NCBI RefSeq assembly: GCF_003688405.1
Contig: NZ_REFC01000014.1
Coordinates: forward strand, 434,001-498,000
Direction: 5' to 3'
DNA: 64,000 nucleotides
Source: Ulvibacter antarcticus
Lineage (GTDB): Bacteria > Bacteroidota > Bacteroidia > Flavobacteriales > Flavobacteriaceae
How positions within the stretch are numbered: the stretch's first letter is position 1; the number at the start of each line of letters is the position of its first letter. The notes under the pieces are model-generated. The model saw nothing but the letters and a program-made list of their open reading frames with translations. It had not been told where the DNA came from and did no database searches. The translations under genes were made by a program, and so were the position numbers. Shown here piece by piece: positions 1 to 9,192 of this stretch.

Positions 1-780
1 GAAGATAGTTCAACAGATAGAACCAGAAAAATTTGTCAAAAGTTAAAGGAAAAGTATCCTTCCAAAATCGAATTGTTTTCGCATGAAAGTAATATTGGAG
101 CAAATGCCAATGGAATTTTTATGTATGAGCAATGCTTTCAAAGCAATGCAAAATATATAGCTTTACTTGAAGGAGATGACTACTGGACCGATCCTTTAAA
201 ATTGCAAAAGCAAGTAGATTTCTTAGAAGCAAATCCAACCTATACTATATGCTTTCATAGGGTACAGTTATTAACCAACGAAGTGCTGGAACCTGATATG
301 AGTGTTGAAGCCAGATACAACAAAATAGAAAAGTTGCCGGCAACCGCTAAAGATCTTATTGAGCAGGGTAATTTTATACATACACCATCCGTCGTATTTC
401 GAAATGTCTTGGAAGAATTTCCATTCGAGTTTAAATATAGTACTGTAGGGGATTATTTTTTATATATCATTCTTTCCCAAAAAGGACCTATTAAAAGATT
501 AGATGATATTATGGCAGTGTACCGAAATAATGTGGGAATTTATTCGACCCTAACCGATGCCGAAATGAATAGAAAGATTGCTGTGTATCAATCCTGCATT
601 TTGTCGTATTTAAAAGACCCGGAATTAAAAGAAATCATGCTTAAAAAACAGTTAGCCTTACTCAATACATTTAAGCCCACTACAAATGAGGTAGATTTGA
701 CTCTCGAGCAGTTTTCAAATCGGTTGGACATGAAATCTTTATGGAAAATTCTAACTTTAAAAATTAAAAAGTTATTCTAA
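1..780 (+). CDS. GT2 glycosyltransferase, 5' end outside window
   Basis: The reading frame is open from the first base, so this is the C-terminal 259 residues of a longer protein. The visible start carries the GT-A nucleotide-sugar motif EDSSTDRT (residues 1-8). EGDDYW (57-62) holds the DxD-type metal-binding acidic pair, followed by DPLKLQKQVDFLE, typical of family 2 glycosyltransferases. It should add one sugar from a nucleotide-sugar donor to the lipid-linked repeat unit at the cytoplasmic membrane face. A TTG at 73 is internal and is not the start. The next gene begins 2 nt after the stop. Donor and acceptor cannot be told. Confidence 0.88.
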   Translation, partial: EDSSTDRTRKICQKLKEKYPSKIELFSHESNIGANANGIFMYEQCFQSNAKYIALLEGDDYWTDPLKLQKQVDFLEANPTYTICFHRVQLLTNEVLEPDMSVEARYNKIEKLPATAKDLIEQGNFIHTPSVVFRNVLEEFPFEFKYSTVGDYFLYIILSQKGPIKRLDDIMAVYRNNVGIYSTLTDAEMNRKIAVYQSCILSYLKDPELKEIMLKKQLALLNTFKPTTNEVDLTLEQFSNRLDMKSLWKILTLKIKKLF

Positions 781-782
781 AT

Positions 783-1709
783 ATGAATTCTAGCTTTATC
801 ATCATCGTTACCTACAACGGCATGCCATGGATTGAAAAATGCCTGAAGAGCTGTGGAGATTATCAGGTGGTGGTGGTCGATAATGCTTCAAGCGATGAAA
901 CGGTTTCTTTTATAAAGGGAAAATTTCCGAAGGTTCAAATATTGCATCAAACAAAGAATCTTGGCTTCGGACAAGCAAATAATACAGGAATTGTGTGGGC
1001 CCTTCAACAAGGTGCAGAGCATTTCTTTCTACTTAATCAAGATGCTTATTTGATAGATGACTGCCTTCAGAAATTGATCACATTTCAAAAAGCCAATCCA
1101 GCATATGGAATTGTAAGTCCGATACATATTACCGCCAATCAAAAGAAGTTGGATAAGAACTTTTCAAGCTATTTAACTTCTCAGTACAATTCCGATTTCT
1201 ATTCCGATTATGTGCTTAAACAGCCTCTCAAACCAGTATATCCTGTTCCTTTCGTAAATGCCGCCGCCTGGTTGCTTTCCGAAGAGATTATTAACACCGT
1301 GGGTGGTTTCGATCCGCTATTTTTCCATTATGGTGAGGACGATAATTATTGTCAGCGAGTGACTTACCACAATTTCAAAATTGGAATACTCCCCGAATGT
1401 TTTATAATCCATGACAGAGTCGATCGAGAAGCGGCTGTGATTGACTTGTTTTCCGAAGCCTATTACAATCAGCAGGAACGTTCATGTAAGGTGAAATATG
1501 CCAATATCAATGACCCTATGGGCCTTAATAATTTAAAAGGAGTTATTGATGGGCTAAAGAAAAGGCTGCTAAAACTAAAACTTAAAGGAAAGTTTGGCAA
1601 ACTCGCGCCCTTAAAAAAGGAAATGGAATTGTACGAAAAAATTGAGCCGCAGATCAAGAAAAGTAGAGATCTAAATGCTAAAAAAGGCCAAACTCATTTA
1701 CAAATCTGA
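783..1709 (+). CDS. GT2 glycosyltransferase, rhamnosyltransferase-like
   Basis: This 308-residue protein has a GT-A fold. The N-terminal IIIVTYNG strand is followed by VVDNASSDET (31-40), NLGFGQANNTG (59-69) and NQDA (85-88) in place of the DxD. This combination is typical of the WbbL/rhamnosyltransferase-like branch of GT2. GGFDPLFFHYGEDDNYCQR is the usual acceptor-side ED motif. The last 80 residues are Lys-rich, as expected for a peripheral membrane enzyme. It starts at ATG 2 nt after the preceding gene. The sugar transferred is unknown. Confidence 0.88.
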   Translation: MNSSFIIIVTYNGMPWIEKCLKSCGDYQVVVVDNASSDETVSFIKGKFPKVQILHQTKNLGFGQANNTGIVWALQQGAEHFFLLNQDAYLIDDCLQKLITFQKANPAYGIVSPIHITANQKKLDKNFSSYLTSQYNSDFYSDYVLKQPLKPVYPVPFVNAAAWLLSEEIINTVGGFDPLFFHYGEDDNYCQRVTYHNFKIGILPECFIIHDRVDREAAVIDLFSEAYYNQQERSCKVKYANINDPMGLNNLKGVIDGLKKRLLKLKLKGKFGKLAPLKKEMELYEKIEPQIKKSRDLNAKKGQTHLQI

Positions 1710-1737
1710 GCATTTTTTAAGAGTACCTTTTAAAATG

Positions 1738-1745
1738 TAACTTTG
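1738..1745 (+). promoter_or_regulatory. Candidate Bacteroidota -7 promoter element
   Basis: TAACTTTG matches the TAnnTTTG consensus of the Bacteroidota primary sigma factor. It sits in a 52-nt gap, one of the few real gaps in the locus, 17 nt before an ATG. A T-rich tract lies at about -33 but no clear TTG. It may be an internal promoter for the genes from 1762 onward. Confidence 0.5.
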
Positions 1746-1761
1746 CCCTATAAAAATCAAC

Positions 1762-2670
1762 ATGCTATTCTCCATCCTCATCGCTAATTATAACAACGGA
1801 AAGTTCTTTCCCGATTGCTATAAAAGTATCATGGCGCAATCCTATACAAATTGGGAGGCGATCATCGTGGATGATGGTTCAACGGATGATTCAGTTGCTG
1901 TAATCAAAGAAATAATAGGGGAGGACGAACGATTTACCTTTATTCAAAGATCCGAAAATAAGGGCTGTGGCTACACCAAACGAGAATGTGCCAAACACGC
2001 AAAAGGTGAAATTTCCGGTTTCTTGGATCCCGATGACACCATACTTGAAGATGCGTTGCAAATTATGGTAGATGAGCATAAAGACCATCCCGATGTTGCC
2101 ATTATTACTTCCCGATACGCGCTGGTCGATATGAAATTGAATTTTATTGAAAATGGATCTCACGGAAGCGCCATTCCAAATGATAAATCCTATCTCACCT
2201 TCGGAAAAGGGGCTTTAACTGCATTTGCCTCCTTCAAACAACAACTGTATGATAAAACGGAAGGGATTGATCCAAATATGAAACGGGCAGTCGATCAGGA
2301 TTTATATTATAAAATGGAAGAGCAGGGCGAGCATCTCTTTCTCGATAAAGTGTTGTACAATTATCGCATTCATGAAAACAGTATTTCCAATAACGAAAAT
2401 CTGTACAAGGCAGAATACTGGCACTTTTACGCTATTATGAATGCCTATAAACGACGAAAACGCCTTGGCCTTAAGCTTGATAATTTTTCTCAAAACTATG
2501 CTAGTGAGTATGCTTCTCGCTATTATCTAACACGTTTTAGAGAGCTTAAACATTCAAAAAAAACTACTTCGAAATTTTATTTTATATGGAAAGCCATACA
2601 TGCGAGCCCTTTCCATCAGTTTAAACACAAGATTAAAAGTTTATTATTGCTAATTTTGGGACGAATATGA
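1762..2670 (+). CDS. GT2 glycosyltransferase
   Basis: This 302-residue family 2 glycosyltransferase has the N-terminal strand SILIANYNN, then VDDGSTDDS (36-44) for UDP/NDP binding and LDPDD (88-92) as the metal-binding DxD. A VDQDLYYKMEEQG segment matches the C-terminal acceptor-site acidic motif. It is cytoplasmic and peripheral. The ATG start follows a candidate promoter. The end overlaps the next gene by 4 nt (ATGA), so the two are probably translationally coupled. Specificity cannot be read. Confidence 0.9.
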   Translation: MLFSILIANYNNGKFFPDCYKSIMAQSYTNWEAIIVDDGSTDDSVAVIKEIIGEDERFTFIQRSENKGCGYTKRECAKHAKGEISGFLDPDDTILEDALQIMVDEHKDHPDVAIITSRYALVDMKLNFIENGSHGSAIPNDKSYLTFGKGALTAFASFKQQLYDKTEGIDPNMKRAVDQDLYYKMEEQGEHLFLDKVLYNYRIHENSISNNENLYKAEYWHFYAIMNAYKRRKRLGLKLDNFSQNYASEYASRYYLTRFRELKHSKKTTSKFYFIWKAIHASPFHQFKHKIKSLLLLILGRI

Positions 2671-3512
2671 AGAATCCCTTAATTTCAATAGTCGTTCCCT
2701 GCTACAACCAGGCGCAGTATCTAGACGCGGCTCTGCAATCTGTTTTGGATCAGACCTACTCGAATTGGGAATGTCTTATCGTTGATGACGGCAGCCCCGA
2801 TAACACTAAGGAAGTTGCTTCTCAATGGGTGGCAAAAGATGAACGTTTTTCCTATTTGCATAAGGTAAATGGGGGTTTGTGTAGTGCGCGTAACTTCGGA
2901 ATTGAGGCTGCAAACGGAGAATTTATCCTTCCGCTGGATGCAGACGATAAGATTGGCAAGGAATATCTCTCAAAAGGGATTGAGGTCTTTCTGAAGGATT
3001 CTTCGCTTAAAGTTGTGTATTGCAAAGCTGAAAAATTTGGAGATGCTTCAGGAGTTTGGGAATTACCACAGTTCAGTTTACATAATTTGAGCCGTTCTAA
3101 TATGATCTTTTGTACAGCACTCTTCAGAAAAGAAGACTGGAAAAAAACGGGTGGTTACGACGAAAATATGGGGCATGGCTGGGAAGATTGGGAATTTTGG
3201 ATCTCTCTTCTGAAAAATGGTGGAAACGTACATCAATTGGATTATCAAGGCTTTTATTATAGAATCAAAGCGGGCTCTATGCTACTTGAAATCGATGCTG
3301 AAAAATCCAAAGAATTACTTGAATATATTAGTGTAAAACATGCCGATTTCTTCGTGAAGCATTACGGTTCTTTCAAATCTTTGGAACATAAAAAACTATA
3401 TTTAAAAAGAGAGTTTGAATCCAATTTAAAAAGTGAGAAGTTTGTAACTGATGCGTTTCTTAAAAAGTTCTTCAGATTTACACTCTTCGGAACTCAAAAA
3501 AAGCAGCGATAA
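2667..3512 (+). CDS. GT2 glycosyltransferase
   Basis: This 281-residue family 2 enzyme shows ISIVVPCYNQ at the N-terminus, VDDGSPDNT (39-47), GLCSARNFG (70-78) and LDADD (90-94). GWEDWEFWISLLKNGG in the second half is the acceptor-side ED motif. It starts within the stop of the previous gene (ATGA overlap). It resembles the proteins at 4658 and 6226, including the WEDWEF-type motif, which suggests related paralogues acting on similar acceptors. Confidence 0.9.
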   Translation: MKNPLISIVVPCYNQAQYLDAALQSVLDQTYSNWECLIVDDGSPDNTKEVASQWVAKDERFSYLHKVNGGLCSARNFGIEAANGEFILPLDADDKIGKEYLSKGIEVFLKDSSLKVVYCKAEKFGDASGVWELPQFSLHNLSRSNMIFCTALFRKEDWKKTGGYDENMGHGWEDWEFWISLLKNGGNVHQLDYQGFYYRIKAGSMLLEIDAEKSKELLEYISVKHADFFVKHYGSFKSLEHKKLYLKREFESNLKSEKFVTDAFLKKFFRFTLFGTQKKQR

Positions 3513-3520
3513 CCTAAATC

Positions 3521-4654
3521 ATGGCGCAAAAGGACATACAATTTCTTGCCTATTACCTTCCACAGTTTCATCCCATTCCGGAGAATGATAAATGGTGGGG
3601 CAAAGGATTTACCGAATGGGCAAATGTCACCAAAGCGAAACCTCTGTTTAAAGGGCATTACCAGCCTATTTTGCCGTCCGAATTGGGCTTTTACGATCTA
3701 CGGGTCCCCGAAGTACGCGAGCAGCAGGCGACACTTGCCAAAGAGTACGGCGTCGATGGTTTTATCTATTATCAGTATTGGTTCTCCAGTAAGAAGATGT
3801 TGTTGCAACGCCCTTCCGAAGAGATGCTAAAAAGTAAATCGCCCGATCTGCCATTTTGTTTTTGTTGGGCAAATGAAACCTGGAAAGGAATCTGGCACGG
3901 ACTGGATAATCCGGAAGTTTTAATCGAGCAGGAATACGAAGGTAAAGAGGGCTATACGGCTTATTTCAATTATTTATTGCCATTTTTTCAGGATTCACGT
4001 TATATCAAGGTAGCTAATATGCCTATGTTTCATATCTACAGAATTGGGGATATCCCGGATCTTGAGGTTTTTACTAACACCTTTAATGCTCTTGCTAAAA
4101 AAGCAGGCTTCGACGGAATCTATTTTGTGGCTACGGTTAATGCCGATCATGATTCCATCTTAAAAAACGACGCGATTTATGGCCAAGTTGGTTTGGATGT
4201 ATTTCTGAAAATGCGCTACGGCAATAAAAATCAGTTTTCTAAAGAGTCTTTGTTGGGAAAAGTAGAGAATCGCATTAAAAAGGCAGTGAGTACTTCAAAT
4301 AAAGTAGGAGTCCGTAAAAAACCTTTACTATTCGACTATGCCGACGGAGTAGCACATCTAAACATCAAGTTTCCGAACAAAAAATACATATCCTGTGTCT
4401 TCCCAAATTGGGATAACTCGGCTCGCAGTGGAAAAAAATCACTTATATTTAAAAATGCCGACCCAAAAGCATGGCAAAAACATCTGCAGATTGCCGTTGA
4501 TGAATTAAAAGAAAATCCAGAGAATCCGAAGTTTGTTGTTATAAAATCATGGAACGAATGGGCAGAAGGAAATCATTTGGAACCAGATAAAAAGTTCGGC
4601 CGACAATGGTTAGAAGCCGTGAAAGCCGTGAAAGATAAAATTTCGAAACCATAG
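3521..4654 (+). CDS. WbsX-like protein (GH99-like / PF14307 family)
   Basis: This 377-residue protein matches the WbsX family found in O-antigen and capsule clusters. Signature segments are LAYYLPQFHPIPEND (about 10-24), KGFTEW shortly after, FCWANETW near the middle and SWNEWAEGNHLEPD (343-356) near the end. The family has a GH99-like TIM-barrel fold; its role is debated between glycosyltransferase and glycan hydrolase. Context (GT2 genes on both sides, gaps of 8 and 3 nt) places it in repeat-unit synthesis. No signal peptide is visible, so it is cytoplasmic. Confidence 0.85.
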   Translation: MAQKDIQFLAYYLPQFHPIPENDKWWGKGFTEWANVTKAKPLFKGHYQPILPSELGFYDLRVPEVREQQATLAKEYGVDGFIYYQYWFSSKKMLLQRPSEEMLKSKSPDLPFCFCWANETWKGIWHGLDNPEVLIEQEYEGKEGYTAYFNYLLPFFQDSRYIKVANMPMFHIYRIGDIPDLEVFTNTFNALAKKAGFDGIYFVATVNADHDSILKNDAIYGQVGLDVFLKMRYGNKNQFSKESLLGKVENRIKKAVSTSNKVGVRKKPLLFDYADGVAHLNIKFPNKKYISCVFPNWDNSARSGKKSLIFKNADPKAWQKHLQIAVDELKENPENPKFVVIKSWNEWAEGNHLEPDKKFGRQWLEAVKAVKDKISKP

Positions 4655-4657
4655 CCT

Positions 4658-5488
4658 TTGGAAAAACAAGTTTCTATAATCATTCCTTGTTATAACGATG
4701 CCAAGTATATTGAGCAGGCGGTGGCTTCGGCATTGGGACAAACAAATGTCAAGGTTGAGGTAATCGTTGTGGATGATGGTTCTAATGAGGAAACGAAGGC
4801 AGTGTTAAAAAAACTGGAACCTAAAATCTCCAAGCTTATTACACAAACCAATCAGGGACAGAGTTCTGCAAGAAATACAGGTGTCGAGACAGCTTCAGCA
4901 GATTTTCTATTAATGCTCGATAGCGATGATTATTTCGAAGCGTCTTTTTGTGAAAAGGCATTAAAGGAATTTCAAAAGTCTTCCGAAGTAAAAATGGTGA
5001 CCTGTCAGGCGAATCTAATTAATGAGGATGGCTCTCAACAACTTTTTAATCCGGAAGGCGGCACTGTAGTTAATTTTATGTTTAAGAACTGTGCTTTGGG
5101 GACTTCAATGTTTCGAAAGGTAGATTGGGAAGCCTGTGGTGGCTATGACGAAAGTATGCGTAAAGGATTTGAAGACTGGGAGTTTTTTATTCGTTTGCTG
5201 AAAAATGGCGGATCTGCAACTGTAATTCCAGAAGCTTTGTATACTTACAGAAAGCGAAGTGATTCAACAACCAATAGAGCTAATAAAGTGAGATTTGATA
5301 TTCTGAAGTATATTTACCTGAAGCATAAAGATATTTACATCGAGAATTATGAAGCTACTATATCGAACTTTCTAAGGCAAAATGAAATGTTACAGGTTTC
5401 GGTAAAAAATAAAGATATAACTGTGGATGCCAAGATTGGGAAACTTCTTTTGTCTCCTCTTAGATTTTTCAAAAAACTTTTTAAATGA
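4658..5488 (+). CDS. GT2 glycosyltransferase, TTG start
   Basis: This 276-residue family 2 enzyme shows VSIIIPCYND at the N-terminus, VVDDGSNEE (38-46), GQSSARNTG and LDSDD (87-91). The later segment KGFEDWEFFIRLLKNGG closely parallels the protein at 2667. No ATG is available near the start; a TTG 4 nt after the upstream stop puts the conserved first strand at the right distance. The end overlaps the methyltransferase gene by 4 nt (ATGA). Confidence 0.87.
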   Translation: MEKQVSIIIPCYNDAKYIEQAVASALGQTNVKVEVIVVDDGSNEETKAVLKKLEPKISKLITQTNQGQSSARNTGVETASADFLLMLDSDDYFEASFCEKALKEFQKSSEVKMVTCQANLINEDGSQQLFNPEGGTVVNFMFKNCALGTSMFRKVDWEACGGYDESMRKGFEDWEFFIRLLKNGGSATVIPEALYTYRKRSDSTTNRANKVRFDILKYIYLKHKDIYIENYEATISNFLRQNEMLQVSVKNKDITVDAKIGKLLLSPLRFFKKLFK

Positions 5489-6222
5489 AAGAAACGATTA
5501 AAAATTTATTAAAATTCTCGGTGTATGGTGCTTATAGCGATGGCCGTACCAAAAAGAAGACACGCGAAAAATTGAATTCACAGAAAACAATTATTTCTAA
5601 TTACATTTCTAATCATAAAGTTAAAAAACTTCAAATAGGTTGTGGAGCTAATATTTACGAAGGGTGGTTAAATACCGATTTGCAAAGTAAGGAATCCATT
5701 GCTTTTCTTGACGCTGGAAACATTTTTCCAATGGAAAGTGAAACCTTTGATTATATTTATTCAGAGCACCTTTTTGAACACCTTACTGCTGATCAACAAA
5801 TCAATATGTTAAGTGAAGGGGCAAGAATTCTAAAAAAAGGCGGAATTATGCGAATCGCAACTCCTTCGTTAGATTTTTTGTTCAATCTATATGAAAATCC
5901 ACAAACAGACATGCATTCTGAATATACCGAATGGACAGTGAACCATAGCCCTTATTTACAGTCGGTGAAAGAAAAAGTGGAGAATAAGGAATCGCATTAT
6001 TGCTATGTCATAAACAACTTTTTTAAAGCTTGGGGGCATCAAATGATTCACAATTTTAAGAGTTTGGAGCGATTAGCACTGCAATATGGTTATAAAAATG
6101 TTAGCTCCTGCAAGGTCGGTGAAAGCACAGATGAACATTTAAAGAATGTAGAAAGGCATGGTACTGTAATTCCATCTAAAATGAATTTACTCGAAACAAT
6201 GGTGGTAGAATTAATTAAATAA
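5485..6222 (+). CDS. Class I SAM-dependent methyltransferase
   Basis: This 245-residue protein has a Rossmann methyltransferase core. LQIGCGANIYEGWLNTDL (49-66) is motif I with the SAM-binding glycine loop and the acidic end of strand 2. FDYIYSEHLFEHL (88-100) is the EHxxEHL motif seen in glycan-cluster methyltransferases, and LKKGGIMRIATPS is the post-core strand. It is likely to methylate a sugar hydroxyl of the polymer. It is coupled by overlap to the GT2 gene upstream and sits 3 nt before the next one. Confidence 0.85.
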   Translation: MKETIKNLLKFSVYGAYSDGRTKKKTREKLNSQKTIISNYISNHKVKKLQIGCGANIYEGWLNTDLQSKESIAFLDAGNIFPMESETFDYIYSEHLFEHLTADQQINMLSEGARILKKGGIMRIATPSLDFLFNLYENPQTDMHSEYTEWTVNHSPYLQSVKEKVENKESHYCYVINNFFKAWGHQMIHNFKSLERLALQYGYKNVSSCKVGESTDEHLKNVERHGTVIPSKMNLLETMVVELIK

Positions 6223-6225
6223 AAA

Positions 6226-7164
6226 ATGGATTTGCAACACAAAGTTTCAATCGTAATGGCGACCTACAACAGGGCTCACTTTATTGTGGAAACTTTGCAG
6301 TCAATTACAAACCAGACCTATAAAAATTGGGAATGTATTATCATAGACGACGGAGGTACTGATAATACTTTGGAAATTATTACGCCTATCCTTGAACAAG
6401 ATTCAAGATTTAATTTTTCCAAGCGTCCCAGCTCTTATGGAAAAGGCCTACCGGGATGTAGAAATTATGGAATAGATAGCGCTACAGGTGATTATATTAT
6501 CTTTTTCGACGACGATGATATTGTGCATCCTCAAAATCTGGAATTGTGTGTGAATGAGTTAAAATTGGATAAATATAAGTACTGTCGTTATGTTCGTACG
6601 GTATTTCATGGAGATTTTGATTATAAGTTTGATGATACAGAGAGCTTCGGAAAATTTGAGATCCTTCAGCAAGATCTTTCTAAAATGATTGATCATACAA
6701 TACCATTCAATTCCTGTGCTGTTATGTGGTCGAAGAAGTGTTTTGAAGGTGTTCGTTTTACTGAAACGCTTATGTATGCCGAAGAATGGGAGTGTTATGT
6801 ACGCATTCTTTCCGAAGATATTAAAGGGATATCCATAGATAAAACCTTGTTCTACGGAAGAAAACACCAGGAATCCAATACTGGTGAGTTTATAAAGCAT
6901 AATCCAAAACGGGTAAATTCAAAGAAAGAAGCAACTTACTTAATAGCGAAGCATTTGGCTGAAAAACGCTTACTTTCAGATTATTTACTCAAATACTTAT
7001 CGAGTATTGCTATTACATTTCGCGATAAGACCCTGTTAAACAAAATATTAGTAGTGAGCAATCATGGTACATCACAACAGCTGTTTAGCAATTTTAAGTT
7101 TGCCATGTATCCTATCTGGTCAGTATACAATCGAATGAAAAAAAAAGTAAAAAATAATATCTAA
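6226..7164 (+). CDS. GT2 glycosyltransferase
   Basis: This 312-residue family 2 glycosyltransferase shows VSIVMATYNRAHFI (7-20), IIDDGGTDNT (39-48), GLPGCRNYG and FFDDDD (93-98) as the metal-binding DxD. An AEEWECYVRIL segment corresponds to the acceptor-site acidic motif. The ATG start lies 3 nt after the methyltransferase stop. Its base composition is a little more AT-rich than the genes around 2-4 kb. Substrates are unknown. Confidence 0.89.
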   Translation: MDLQHKVSIVMATYNRAHFIVETLQSITNQTYKNWECIIIDDGGTDNTLEIITPILEQDSRFNFSKRPSSYGKGLPGCRNYGIDSATGDYIIFFDDDDIVHPQNLELCVNELKLDKYKYCRYVRTVFHGDFDYKFDDTESFGKFEILQQDLSKMIDHTIPFNSCAVMWSKKCFEGVRFTETLMYAEEWECYVRILSEDIKGISIDKTLFYGRKHQESNTGEFIKHNPKRVNSKKEATYLIAKHLAEKRLLSDYLLKYLSSIAITFRDKTLLNKILVVSNHGTSQQLFSNFKFAMYPIWSVYNRMKKKVKNNI

Positions 7165-7168
7165 ATCT

Positions 7169-8437
7169 ATGTCTGCAACAAAACCAAAAATTCTGGCTGT
7201 AGTTGAATCAATAGATGTCAACGACAGTAGTGGAACAAAGGTAAACATGGCTATGATCAACAGTTTGAGACAGTTGGGATATGAAGTAACGTGTTTGCAT
7301 TATACGAGAAAAGATATTAAGATAAACGGGATAGAATGCATTGCTGCAGAGGAAAGAAAAGCTTCAATATTTTTTATCCTTGGAAGGATTCAACGCCTAT
7401 TGTTCAGATGGTTTAAAATACAAATTGGAGAGCGGGTTGATAGAGTTTTAGGTTTCTCGTTTGGGTTTTTTAATGATAGTAAAAGTATTGAAAACGCAAT
7501 AAAAAAGCATAGTCCAAAAGATTTTCAAATGATCTGGACACTAAGTAAAGGAAATAGTTACCGTACACATAGAGCAGTTCTCTCACTACCCGCTTGGCAC
7601 GACAAATGGTATTCCTGTGTTCACGATCCCTATCCGCAGCAATTATATCCAAGACCCTATAATTATATTCCGAGAGGCTATAGGGAAAAACGGAGATTCT
7701 TTTTAAAAATGACTCAAAAAGCCAAACGCATTGTTTTACCAAGCTTGGTATTGAAAGAATGGTTACAGAGTTATTATCCGGCGATGGAAGGAAAATCTCT
7801 TATCATTCCGCATCAGATTGTAAACTTTGAGATGCACGCCGTTGATCTTCCTCATTATTTTAACAAAGATAATTTTAACTTGCTCCATGCAGGAAATCTA
7901 CTTGATTTAAGAGACCCTAAACCTTTGGTAGAAGCTTTTGAACTTTTTTTAAAGAAAACTCCTGAGGCGATTTCTGATGCCAAACTACTCTTTTTAGGAG
8001 GTGAGTCTGTTTTTACTAAATATATGTTGGAGCAATCGAAAGAGTTGCCACAGTTGTATGTAAGTAATGGTTATGTTGCTTTTGAAGAGACATATCGAAT
8101 GCAACAACTAGCCGTCGTCAATATTATTTTGGAAGCAAAATCTGAAATAAGCCCGTTTCTTCCCGGAAAGTTTCCCCATTGCATCACCGCTGATGCACCT
8201 ATTTTATTAGTGGGACCTTATTATAGTGAATGCAAACGTTTGCTTGGAAATGATTACCCATATAAATTTGACTTTGATGAGATCGAAAAGATTGCGGCAA
8301 CACTAAAAAATCTTTATAATCAATGGAAACTGGGAAGTGAAAAAGTTCGTTTAAATCGTCCGGATCTCGAGAAGTATCTTTCGTTGGATTATTTTAAGGC
8401 GGTTTTGGAAGAAACTCAAGAATATCCACCTGTGTAA
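7169..8437 (+). CDS. GT-B-fold glycosyltransferase (GT4-like)
   Basis: This 422-residue protein has the two-domain GT-B layout. The N-terminal half starts with KILAVVESIDVNDSSGTKVNMAMINSL, a GT4-type opening where a flexible Gly/Ser loop meets the acceptor. The second half begins near NLLHAGNLLDLRDPKPLVEAF, and LFLGGE is a strand of the nucleotide-binding domain. The usual EGFGLPxxE motif is degenerate (ILEAKSEISPFLPGKFPH). This resembles GT4-like proteins of divergent capsule clusters. It is 4 nt from the preceding gene and a 115-nt gap follows. Confidence 0.75.
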   Translation: MSATKPKILAVVESIDVNDSSGTKVNMAMINSLRQLGYEVTCLHYTRKDIKINGIECIAAEERKASIFFILGRIQRLLFRWFKIQIGERVDRVLGFSFGFFNDSKSIENAIKKHSPKDFQMIWTLSKGNSYRTHRAVLSLPAWHDKWYSCVHDPYPQQLYPRPYNYIPRGYREKRRFFLKMTQKAKRIVLPSLVLKEWLQSYYPAMEGKSLIIPHQIVNFEMHAVDLPHYFNKDNFNLLHAGNLLDLRDPKPLVEAFELFLKKTPEAISDAKLLFLGGESVFTKYMLEQSKELPQLYVSNGYVAFEETYRMQQLAVVNIILEAKSEISPFLPGKFPHCITADAPILLVGPYYSECKRLLGNDYPYKFDFDEIEKIAATLKNLYNQWKLGSEKVRLNRPDLEKYLSLDYFKAVLEETQEYPPV

Positions 8438-8552
8438 AAGTGATTTAAAGTTGGGTTAGGGAATTACAATAAAAAGTTTAACTTCGAAAAAAATTATAAT
8501 TGCCCTAAATTATATTGATTTTGAACCAAATCAATTCCAAACTAACCAAACT

Positions 8553-9146
8553 ATGCTGTCAAAAATACTTAATAAACTTAGATCTATTATTCAAAAAACA
8601 AGGCGGAGCTTATATGTGTCTCTTCTGAAGATTTTTGGGATTTCAGATTATAAACGATGGAGCAAAACCGACACCCTAGATGAAACTTGGGATGAACGCA
8701 CTATTTTGTTGGCACAGCAAATTACTCCCAACTCTAAAGTATTGGAGTTTGGGCCTCGCCGTTTGATTTTGAAAAAAAACTTGCCCGAGAATTGTGAGTA
8801 TTATAATTCCGATATTATAAAACGAGATGATGAAACGCTCGTCATTGATCTTAACAAAGAACTTCCGGAGCTACCAGAAGTCGATTTTATTGTCTTTAGT
8901 GGCGTGTTAGAATATGTAAAAGATGTGAATCATTTAATTTCACACTGTAATAAATACTCGAAATCAATATTGCTTTCTTATGCAGTAACAGATCATTTTT
9001 CAAATGTGAAAAACAGAAGAATTTCAGGTTGGATTAGCGACCTTAGCGTAGATGATATTGAAAAAATTGCACGTGATTTAAAAATGAACTGGTCTTTTTT
9101 GAATGTTTGGAAAGGACAGCGGCTTTTTAGATTCGACAAACGATAG
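8553..9146 (+). CDS. Putative SAM-dependent methyltransferase
   Basis: The protein is 197 residues. KVLEFGPRR (62-70) fits motif I of class I methyltransferases, with the second acidic residue expected at YYNSDIIKRD. VDFIVFSGVLEYVKDVNHLI is the motif equivalent to FDxVxxxxVLEHV. A basic N-terminal tail of about 45 residues precedes the core, which is slightly short for the family. It probably modifies a sugar of the repeat unit. A 43-nt gap separates it from the next gene; no clear -7 element was found in the 115-nt gap before it. Confidence 0.68.
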   Translation: MLSKILNKLRSIIQKTRRSLYVSLLKIFGISDYKRWSKTDTLDETWDERTILLAQQITPNSKVLEFGPRRLILKKNLPENCEYYNSDIIKRDDETLVIDLNKELPELPEVDFIVFSGVLEYVKDVNHLISHCNKYSKSILLSYAVTDHFSNVKNRRISGWISDLSVDDIEKIARDLKMNWSFLNVWKGQRLFRFDKR

Positions 9147-9192
9147 CAGATAGCTGAAAATACAATTCTGCACATATAATTAAATCCGATTG

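Noticed and set aside
1469-1657. Antisense reading frames throughout the window, for example here
   Set aside because: They lie fully inside well-supported genes on the opposite strand or in another frame and show no domain or plausible start; they are by-products of real coding sequence.
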